DNA of 64,000 bases. Source: Glandiceps talaboti (taxonomy: Eukaryota > Hemichordata > Enteropneusta > Spengelidae). The stretch is taken from NCBI RefSeq assembly GCF_964340395.1, contig NC_135556.1:21698723-21762722 (forward strand). Reading direction: 5' to 3'. Position numbers and translations under genes: made by a program. Positions within the stretch are counted from its first letter, which is position 1. Every line of letters begins with the position of its first letter. This document shows, piece by piece, positions 47,484 through 56,300 of this stretch. Under the pieces are notes generated by a model. It did no database searches, was not told the DNA's origin, and saw nothing but the letters and a program-made list of their open reading frames with translations.

Positions 47484-48254
47484 CACACACACACAGACAC
47501 GCACACAGATACACACACACACACACTCTCTCTCTCTCTCTCTCTCAGACATATACAAAAGAAAAAGAAAGATTAGAGAGTTTATGGTTTCTTTGTACAT
47601 TGGTACATGTGTCAGAGAATCCTGAAACTTTCAAACCATTGTTGATACAGTGCGTTGCAGGTTGCCGTTCACTGGCTCTGTTTGATACTAGTGACGCAAA
47701 CCAATGAGAAGCTGCGCATGCACTTTAAGGTAGCGAGATCAATTTCTTACTACATTTACTAGTCTGAACAAAATAAACCATTTAAACATACTAAAACCAG
47801 AGGCAAACACGCAAACACAGCCAGTGAATACTAATTTGCAAAGTGTTGTAACATTAGAAAAACTTGGTACTGGTCACTTAATTGCCCTCCCTTTCCCTCA
47901 AACTAACTATATAGATACATTGAAATGGCTTGTGGAACATGGAGGCGACATCAAAGTGGAATCAGCTAAAGGGAATACGCCAAGACTTAGTGCTAAATCT
48001 CAATCACAGAGTGAAGTGGTCGCATACCTCAAAAAACTAGGTATGTATATAGAATCAGTGTGACATCACCATTTTACAAACATTATCTCGTCGGACTTCA
48101 AATCTGTCCTGCAAATAGGAATTGAATCTAGACGGTTTGTTACTGAAAAGAAAAATTATTTGTGCTATAGTTGTGTTAAAAGTGGCTGGTTTATATCATG
48201 TGACCGAGTTCACTAATACATCCATTGTTTAATATAATCATGGTTATTTCTTTG

Positions 48255-48286
<32 letters not shown>

Positions 48287-48373
48287 GCATGTCATATCCA
48301 CATTTCTCGTCATCTGTATACTTCGTTGTCTACAGAACGTGAGAAGTTCGATTGGGAACCAGAAGATCCTTGA
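44998..48373 (+). CDS. Small ankyrin-repeat protein (137 aa)
   Basis: Five exons join in phase: 44998-45031 (ATG), 45718-45767, 46881-47046, 47915-48040, 48336-48373 (TGA). The product is almost entirely ankyrin repeats: a capping repeat from NLHEAAFYGDTREITKALAQ, then full repeats with SSVHKAAANGRTEALQVLVD and TSLHAAARNGHLNTLKWLVE, and a final KGNTPRLSAKSQSQSEVVAY helix pair. The acidic C-terminal tail is EREKFDWEPEDP. No signal peptide, membrane segment or catalytic domain was seen, so it is probably a soluble binding protein. Short vertebrate proteins of the ANKRD66 type have a similar layout (GDTPK in the last repeat), but orthology is not established. Introns 2 and 3 are dominated by microsatellites. 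Confidence 0.85.
45913..46039. repeat. Foldback repeat family B, copy 2
   Basis: Carries TTCTCGCAAACCAGAGC, TATTTCTTCCG, CACTGCGAAATA, CGTCTTGGACGGTG and AGAGGCTGTGGCTTACGACG, the same order as 18315-18437. It lies in intron 2 of the ankyrin gene. Confidence 0.65.
46122..46307. repeat. Compound (GT)n-(GTAT)n microsatellite
   Basis: A GT run to about 46181, then a TACG/GTAC transition, then GTAT tetranucleotides to 46307, in intron 2 of the ankyrin gene. Confidence 0.95.
47047..47914 (+). other. Intron 3 of the ankyrin gene
   Basis: Holds a (TTTA)n tract at 47179-47225, and at 47290-47546 a compound array of ACAG, ACAT, ACAG, CA and TC units in succession. The remainder shows no exon. Confidence 0.8.
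47290..47546. repeat. Compound tetranucleotide array (ACAG/ACAT/ACAG/CA/TC)
   Basis: Successive tracts of related units, each differing from its neighbour by one base. The reverse complement is (TCTG)n-(TATG)n-like, the same composition as the array at 61436. Confidence 0.95.
48256..48286. repeat. (TCTG)n tract
   Basis: About seven TCTG units, 50 bp upstream of the last exon of the ankyrin gene. It may contribute to that exon's pyrimidine-rich upstream region. Confidence 0.85.
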
Positions 48374-48621
48374 TTGGAAGAATGCCCGGACCGAGAAGCT
48401 GTATATGTATAGATATGTAAATTATTTGACATTGTGTGTAAATCAATGATGAGGACATACAGAAAGAAGCTCGACTATATAGAATAATATACTTTGTTGA
48501 TGTCGATCCACGTTTTATAATTCTCACTGGTAGTGTATTAAAGAAATCATATTGCAAGTGTCCTTTTCCTGGGCACGGCAATGTTTTTCTGTTTTGTCGT
48601 AATCTTTTTGATTCATGTAAT

Positions 48622-48627
48622 AAAAAA
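48622..48627 (-). terminator. Pol III terminator of tRNA-Lys
   Basis: A run of six T on the coding strand, five bases after the discriminator base. Confidence 0.85.
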
Positions 48628-48632
48628 GTATA

Positions 48633-48705
48633 CGCCCAACGTGGGGCTCGAACCCACGACCCTGAGATTAAGAGTCTCATGCTCTACCGACTGAGCTAGC
48701 CGGGC
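48633..48705 (-). tRNA. tRNA-Lys (anticodon CTT)
   Basis: The minus strand folds as a complete 73-nt cloverleaf. The acceptor stem GCCCGGC pairs with GTTGGGC (two G-U), the D arm is GCTC/GAGC, the anticodon stem is TGAGA/TCTCA with loop CTCTTAA (anticodon CTT), and the T arm is GTGGG/CCCAC with loop TTCGAGC. The discriminator is G. Internal promoters are present: A box TAGCTCAGTCGG and B box GGTTCGAGCCC. No intron and no genomic CCA. Six T residues follow at 48622-48627. Confidence 0.97.
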
Positions 48706-49690
48706 TGCTTGATATGGTAATAGCGACCATTGTCATACCATCAGCATTCTTCGAATTCTTTGTCACTGTACATGTATTACATAGAGTACTTGTGTTATTA
48801 TTGATTGTCACCTTATAGTTACAATCTTGTTCTCTCTATCAGTCGTTCTCTCTACCCCAGACTCTTTTCACGCATGTCTCTGTTCCTGTCTGTGGATGTC
48901 TAATTCCCTCCAATTCTCTCTCTTATCTCACATTCCATTCTCTTTCTCTGACCAGGCCCCTATCTCAGTGTATATTCTTAGCGTATCTTATATGATTTGT
49001 ATTTACATATCTCACTAACGCGTACGACTAATTGGTCTGGAACAGGACGTTCTCAATGACTTTGTGAGAATTTGTTATAATTCCCTGTCTAACTTCACTC
49101 CAAAAAGTGACCGTTTCTGACATGTACTATTTTCATTTGTTAACTATACCTGTACAATAATTATGTATTTCCTCTTTTCTTATTGTCACATTTTACATGT
49201 AATAAATCTAAAAATTGAACCAAATAAGCAGACTATGTGAATATTTCCAATCTGAACAATTTCATATTTAATACGTACATATACATATCTATACACAACC
49301 TGGGAAGGGATACACCCCTTCTCCTCGTTAGTATATACGTCGTTATTTATTTGGCACAATAGGATCATCAATTGTGTACTATTAATTTAATTAATTTTGT
49401 CCTATGAAATTTGTTGACATAGCTTTTACTTTTAATGAATAATTAGCGCCACGTTTTACCGGCACCATATCATTATAATTCTCTCCGATGCTAAAGTATG
49501 ACCAATTGAGAACTTCCCAACCTCGAAAATCCGAGGTTAGTTAATATGCTAAGCTGTTAGAAATGTGTTAATTGGCCTCATCATCTATATCAACAGAAAT
49601 AAAGAAGTGTCGGGTATTTGCATAATCTTCTTTTCCATCTTTTCATTGTATGCATGGTGCGCTCAGACCACTATAGAAAGAGGTTGTCTT

Positions 49691-49791
49691 GCTGCTAGAC
49701 GTTCGGGCTTCTCCCGACGAAGTTCGCTGTGACGGCGAACGCCCATCCTTGTCGTATTGTAAATTCGGAATAACACCTGAGGTCTAGCAGC
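49691..49791. mobile_element. Small TIR element family D, copy 1
   Basis: Bounded by GCTGCTAGAC and its exact inverted complement GTCTAGCAGC. Inside are GACGAAGTTCGCTGTGACGG and TGTCGTATTGTA, shared with the second copy. No ORF. Confidence 0.6.
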
Positions 49792-50106
49792 TAGACTAGG
49801 ACATGAGTAGCTGTGGCCAGATTCATAGGAAGTATTTATATAGGAGCACAGAAACTTCAAAGGCTTATTTATTCTTTATTGTTTAGTATAATGTCGTAGT
49901 GTTATTTTACAAATTGTGACGCGAACTTGGCCGCTTTATAATGAACACGCAGGACAATAGCCACCTTAGATCTGAAATATGATTTGAGAACTCTCTGTCA
50001 GCAGTTGTGTCGCAGTTCTCTGAGTGCACATTTCCAAACTTTGACCCGTCTTTTTTACACCTGACCCCATGAAGACGCGACATTACACAAATATCCATTA
50101 TCGGAT

Positions 50107-50224
50107 AAAATCTGATTTTAGACTCTAGGTTAGATGCTTGCTCTGATTCACTTTTTATGATATTATCCTATAAAAAGTACTCTGTACGTGCGAAGAGTAA
50201 TATTAGAGTCTAAAATTCGATTTT
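50107..50224. repeat. Inverted repeat with 21-bp arms
   Basis: The left arm AAAATCTGATTTTAGACTCT is matched on the opposite strand by AAAATCGAATTTTAGACTCT (two mismatches over 21 bp), enclosing 76 bp. It lies directly before the family D copy at 50256. Confidence 0.65.
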
Positions 50225-50255
50225 GTTGGCGTCTGTCAAATCGCTACCTAATCTT

Positions 50256-50403
50256 GCTGCTAGATGTTCGTGCTTTCTTTCGATACTAATTACTATAAGC
50301 GAACGAAGTTCGCAGTGAGGGCTTGCCTTGGATGTTCCATCCTCGATAGCGATGTTCGGTCGTGTGTCGTATTGTATCGGAAGAACATCCGAGGTCTAGC
50401 AGA
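50256..50403. mobile_element. Small TIR element family D, copy 2
   Basis: Starts GCTGCTAGATGTTCG and ends CGAGGTCTAGCAG, with ACGAAGTTCGCAGTG and TGTCGTATTGTA inside, as in the copy at 49691. It is 47 bp longer, from an inserted block that includes ATACTAATTACTATAAGC. Same orientation as copy 1. Confidence 0.6.
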
Positions 50404-51418
50404 TAGACTAATCGCTACCATGAAAAGAGGCCGATGGTTTGCGTGATGTTGAAAATAAAACATCTATATGATTATTATATTGAAACGGCTTAGTGAATAC
50501 ACACAACTAGCACTATAAACGGAGATGTGTTCCAACTCAGACTCAGACCACTAATGAATATTTTCAGTGATCTGAGGTTACACAGACAAGGAACACAAAA
50601 TTGCAGTCCCGTGCTTTTAAGTTTTATAATGTTTTGCACTCGCAAATCCGTGATCAAAGAATGTACACTTGCTATTGGATCCAGGATGAATAAAGTTTAA
50701 ACGTAGTAAACCTTTCTCGAATTTATTCTGACAGTGATGTTGAATTTGAGGGAAAATTCTGTTTGACAATAGAATAGACTAGCCAAGATTACTGACTACA
50801 TAGCTCTTCAATGTAAGTGTGAGCAGTGACGTGAAAACAGCTAGTGTACTTCCTGTTTCTCGGACAAGGCAACATTATATCGCCCTTCACATGCTATTGT
50901 TTGTAATTGATAAAACAAAAGGCGTTCTATGGAATATCATATCCCTTCGTCGCTAAAATTAACAGAGACGAGAAAATGACGGAAATGCAAGTTATCGAAC
51001 ATTCAGGACAAACACCTTTTTCAGTTAGAAAAACTTCCCTTTTTGAAATGGAGATTAGTCCCCAGCATCATTTTCACAAACCTGCGAAGAGGCCTTGATT
51101 GACACAACATTGTACAGTCATGGACACAGTCTATCTGAGAGACATTCCTTACTGTTCACAAATACAGACATTTCTACTAGGCTACATCCATTTCGTAGGG
51201 TCTATGATCCATCTCAGACCGGTTGACCACTAGTGGTCTGAGGGTCCATGTCGCCCTGCTTGCATACGGAGTAAGTCGCCTACAAAGAGACAGTTGTGAA
51301 ACCTGGGCTTACCTGAAATGCTAGTATAGTAGTAACTAAAGATTTAACGCATCTGTGTTCAAATATCAGCAATAAATCGACTATTTAGTAATTTTACCTC
51401 GTCTTGGCTACAAAAGTA

Positions 51419-51423
51419 CTAGT
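51419..51423. repeat. Target-site duplication, left
   Basis: CTAGT immediately outside the left LTR, identical to 59430-59434 outside the right LTR. Confidence 0.9.
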
Positions 51424-52003
51424 ATTACTACTGATCTTCGCACACAGCTGATAGACCAAGTAATAACACCCGAATCACTCTCATATCTCATATCTGACTC
51501 GACTTCTGTATGTACGTACCAGGATCACACTTGAACTTTAAAGGGAATTAGCTCAGACTACACAGTTTGTGTGTAAATGTACACTCGAGACGAAGGCAAG
51601 CACCCAGCATAGTGCCTCGTTCATTGACTTCCCGCGAAGCCAAGTCCTCTTGCCAAATCTGAGGTGCCTGTCAGTCCCCATGCAGTGTGCTTTATTGACG
51701 TCCTTAAAGTCTAAATATACATAACGTATGGCCAATGGCCAAATAATTAATGCACTCCATATAGAGTTTTCATGGGCGTTAAATGCCCTAAAAGTAATTT
51801 TAAAACATTGATGAATGATCACTATGAATCCTAGATATTTATGAAATGCAGACTGTCGTCTCATGTATTCGAGTATGCTTGGAATCCTGTGTGGTCTAAA
51901 TCCGATATCCTTGAGACAGTCTATTGACCTTTCAGTCAAACTAGGACATGCGATGTTGTTAAAATATTAAGTTTACTGAAATATAAATATGTCATCTGTG
52001 ACA
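51424..52003 (-). repeat. 3' LTR of the Ty3/Gypsy element
   Basis: 580 bp, identical by eye to the 5' LTR except for six differences between 51434 and 51448. On the element strand it begins TGTCACAG and ends CAGTAGTAAT. A TATTTATATTT tract near its start is a possible TATA element. An open 128-codon stretch (51553-51939) lies within it. Confidence 0.95.
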
Positions 52004-52018
52004 CTTTCCCCTCTTTCC
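52004..52018 (-). other. Polypurine tract
   Basis: GGAAAGAGGGGAAAG on the element strand, ending exactly at the TGTCACAG start of the 3' LTR; it would prime plus-strand DNA synthesis. Confidence 0.9.
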
Positions 52019-53354
52019 AAAATTTGTAACGCCCTCGTTACAGACTAAAATATCTAAAAAATAATTTACCCTTCATAAATGAGAATTGAAAAGAAGTAAT
52101 TAATGCTGTTTCGTATGAAGTGTTAGAAATGTAAAATTTATACGACCCTTGAAAACTAAGAGTGCTAAAATCTCAAATTCCGAACCAGATATACTGATTT
52201 CGTCAACATGTACTTTAATGAATAAATGACATCAAAGAGAGACATCACAGATAATTAGAAAATTGAATTGTAGAATAATTATATCCTGAGTTGGCTATTG
52301 AATTGTGTACTTCTCAATCACATCACAAACATACGTTCGACTGGCCAGTCTTTTTCAATCATTCACACAATCATACTGATAGATATGACCATCCATAACG
52401 TACTGTTCGGGCCCCCTCTATTTTCATTAACACTACCAGACAAGTACAGTCATCAATAGAATTCTCAGGTCTAAAGAACTTTGCTAGGAATATTATATCT
52501 GCAGCATTTAAAAGTTGAACATAAAGAAATATAAATAGGAGAATGTTTTAATGTTGACCAAGTTATACCCGATTCATCGTGTACATAACTAAATTATAAC
52601 ATAAGTATTCCTATCTGAAAAGAATGTAGGTATCTGTCTCGTAAAATCAAATGATGACATTAAATATCTATGCTATGAATAAATATTAACTCTTAAATAT
52701 TTCATCACGCCAATATTGAAAATTGTCACTGACAAACGGTCAGCATGCCATATTCGTGATCATATTCCAAATTGAATCTTTAACTGCAGACGAAATCAAT
52801 ATTATGAAAAATGGTGTAGCATAAAAGTGTGTGTCAGTGACGTCGTCTTTGTTTAGTGAAGTCAAAATTAACTAGTCAATGTTATTCAAGTAATCTAAGT
52901 CTAGTAACTTGTGATTTCACCCTGATATCAGCTATCAAGAACACTGACCTAAATGTATTGTCTTACAGCTATCCTTAAGTTACACTAACTAATCAGCTGT
53001 TACAGTCATCAAGAAAAGTCAGTTGCGCCAACACAATCATTGTCGTGTAAGAAACCCTACGTCATTATTTAAACATTACAGGCATCTTAGCTGTTCATCC
53101 ATGTTTAAAATTTGACATCTTCAGTATGTTAACGACTTGTACAGAACTATTAAGACCATTAATATTAATCCAATAAGTCAATTTAGTTTTCATTACAAGT
53201 AACCTGATTGACCATAAGTAGGTTGGTAATTTTCTCATTGCAATTCAATATACCCTTTGAATCAATACCACTAGAAATTATGCACGCTGCTCAAGTGAAA
53301 ATAGTCCTTTCTCATCGAGTATATGGGTGCAATTTTCTTTGTATCTATAAATGA
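52019..53354 (-). other. Non-coding segment between pol and the PPT
   Basis: 1.34 kb of AT-rich sequence without an ORF above 60 codons on either strand. This is long for a Gypsy 3' untranslated region, and it is where env-bearing relatives carry a third ORF. Nothing recognisable in it. Confidence 0.6.
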
Positions 53355-56300
53355 TTATGGACATTTTTGTTTGCCCTTTGGTGACCCCATAATTGGAACT
53401 GGTGCACGTTTGAGGACCTCTAATGCAGCTTTGTTCAGATTCTGACTAGGTTCCCATGAGTTTTTGTCGGATGAAAATCCAGCCCACTTGATTAGATATT
53501 GCAATTGACCATTTTTGTACCGTCCTTTCATAATTTTCTCTATACTAAAATAGTTATCATTGTCGTCTTTATCAGTATTTACATCAGAGTCATTCTCAAC
53601 ACTCTGTTCTAACCTCCGTCTCTCAGCACGTGTGCGTACATTGTTACGCCAAGTTTTAGAGGCTGTAGTCTGTATTTGCTTGCTTCCTGTTTCAGGAGCA
53701 CTCTGGTCCTGTGGGATGCTATACAATTCTGTATCAGATTGTAAATGGTAGTTTGTACTTTGTGTTCTTTGGTTCACTAACGGATCAATGCCTTGGCTAT
53801 TTTCTACATCATCTGAAGTGTGCATGTCAGTATTTCTGCCACTTAGAAGATGGTCTGGCCGTAAACGGGCATGTTTTAACCTATTTGCATGAATCACCTT
53901 ATTGTATTTCTTAGAACTGTCAATATATTGAAGTTTGAAATTGACAGGTGAGACTTGTTCCTTGATACGAAAAGGTCCCCGAAATGGATGATGAAACTTT
54001 GGACTGCATCCAACTTTTACGGCTGGATGATGAAGATACACTATATCACCTACTGTAAACTTATGTGATGTATTCGCTTTTGCATCATAACGCATTTTCA
54101 TAACTGCTTGTGCCTTTGTTATGTTCTCCTTTGCTAACTGTATCGCCATGTTTCTACATCTTGCCATTTCATGAAGATGAAAATCGACATTCCTTGATAC
54201 ACCTAGTCGCGGTAATATTTCAGCATCAACCGGAAGTCTAGGTTCAGTACCGAACATCACTTTGAAAGGTGACATTTTCGTAGTTTCATGGGGTGTGGCC
54301 CTATATGCAAATAACACAGATTGGAGATATACATCCCAATCATCAGATTCGTCTGATGTATACATTGATAACATATTTAAAAGCGTACTGTTCATACGTT
54401 CAGTGAGCCCGTTGCATGCTGGGTGATATGCAGATGAACGTGTCTTTGTAATATCAAAAAATCTACATACTTCCTTAATAAGATGTGACATGAACGATGC
54501 TCCTTGATCTGATAACACGGAATTTGGGAATCCATATACACAAAAGATATCCTCAAATAATACCTTAGCGACTGTTTCCGCCCGAGTATTCGGAAGAGCG
54601 AAGGCCCATGCAAACTTGGAAAGATATTCTGTAACTACCAGAATGTAACTGTTTCCGCGTTTCGTAGTCTTTAATTTGCCTAAGAAATCAAAACCAATGC
54701 GGTCCATTAAACCATTAACAGGTATTGGCAATAATTGACTTCTATAACGACGCCCTCTTTTTCTCATATGACAATGAGAACATGAAGCTACATAATCATT
54801 GACGTCCTTAAGTAGATTATCCCAATAGTATTTTGTTCTGATCGCATGTAATGTCCTTGAAGTTCCCAAATGACCTCCTGTGACATCATCATGAATTCGC
54901 TTTAGTATGTAAAGTTGTAATGTTTTAGGCACGACAAGTTGTCTAATACAATCTTTCGCCTTGTACGACTTTCCTGTGGGGGACCAATAATGGTATAGGA
55001 CATTGTTTAATAACACATAATTCGCATGTCCTTGAATTAATTTTTGTGCATGTTTTGCTTCTTTTGGTAGTTCACCATTCTCCAAATAAGCTATAATAGG
55101 CTTTATGTGCCGGTCTGCTCTTTGCAATTTTGACATGTGTTCCGACCTTATGTCGAAGTCATCAACATCTATAACGTTATTAAGTGAAGAAGTAATCTCC
55201 GAGTTTCGCGAGTTATTTTGCCGGCTTAATGCAACTTCACTATCAGATTTCTCATATAAATACCTTATATCAACAATAGAATCATCAGCTGTTTTTGTTT
55301 GCATATGTGCAATTTCAGGTATGATAGTATTGTCTGGTATCTCCAGAGTTAACACTGAGGGAATGACATCGTCAGTTTGAGTGGCCTGACTTGTGCAAGT
55401 ATCAGATGTACTAAAATCTGAATCTTTGTATGTCTCTTTTGGATATTTACGTCTTGATAGACAATCTGCATGTGGAATACTCAAACCTGATCTGTGCTCG
55501 ATATCAAATGTATATTCCTGTACTTTTAATACCCATCTGGCTATACGACCGCTAGATGTTTTTGTTTTGAATAGATATGGCAAATTTGCATGATCAGTAA
55601 CTACTGTAAAACGGTTTCCACGAAGATATGCATCACATTGAGCTAAACCATGCAATACTGCAAGAGCCTCACGTTCAGTCGTTGTATAATTTCGCTGCCT
55701 ACGGCTAAGCGATCTTCCTCCATAACAAATTGGATGTTCTACATTGTCCTGGTTTTGTGCTAAAACATAGCCAACACTATACGCAGATGCATCGGTATAA
55801 AGGATAAATGGCTGTCCATATCGTGGATAACCTAATAGTGGAGCATTGACCAGTGCATGTTTCAATGCATCAAATGCCTGTTGACATTTATCATCCCAGA
55901 CGAACTTTTTGTCCTTTTTGAATAGATCATATAATGGGCCCGCAATCTTGGAAAAATCCTTTATGAACTTACGATAGAAGCCGGCTAAGCCTAAAAAGGA
56001 CTTTAACTGTTTCACATTTTTCGGGACTGGAAAAGTTTTGACGGCTTGTATTTTATTTGGGTCAGTTGCAATACCATTCTCATTTAAGATATGTCCTAGA
56101 AATTTAACTTCTCGTTTGGCAAAATGACATTTCTTTGGACCAAGTTTGAGATTAGCTGAACGCAAACGTGTGAGGACCATTTCCAGGTGATCTAGGTGAT
56201 CACTAAATGTTTTGCTGAACAAAATTAAATCATCCACATAAATTACTAAGTTTTCCCACAGCATTTTTCGGAACAGAAACTGCATTGTTTGCTGAAACGA

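Larger units (their letters stand above)
48706..51418. other. Gene-free interval rich in foldback repeats
   Basis: 2.7 kb between the tRNA and the retrotransposon. It contains two copies of a TIR repeat (49691-49791 and 50256-50403), an inverted repeat (50107-50224) and three CTCAGACC-type motifs. Short ORFs (61-65 codons) overlap the repeats and do not look coding. Confidence 0.6.

Noticed and set aside
51553-51939. 128-codon ORF present twice as a duplicated host gene
   Set aside because: Both copies lie inside the LTRs; duplication is explained by the LTR pair.
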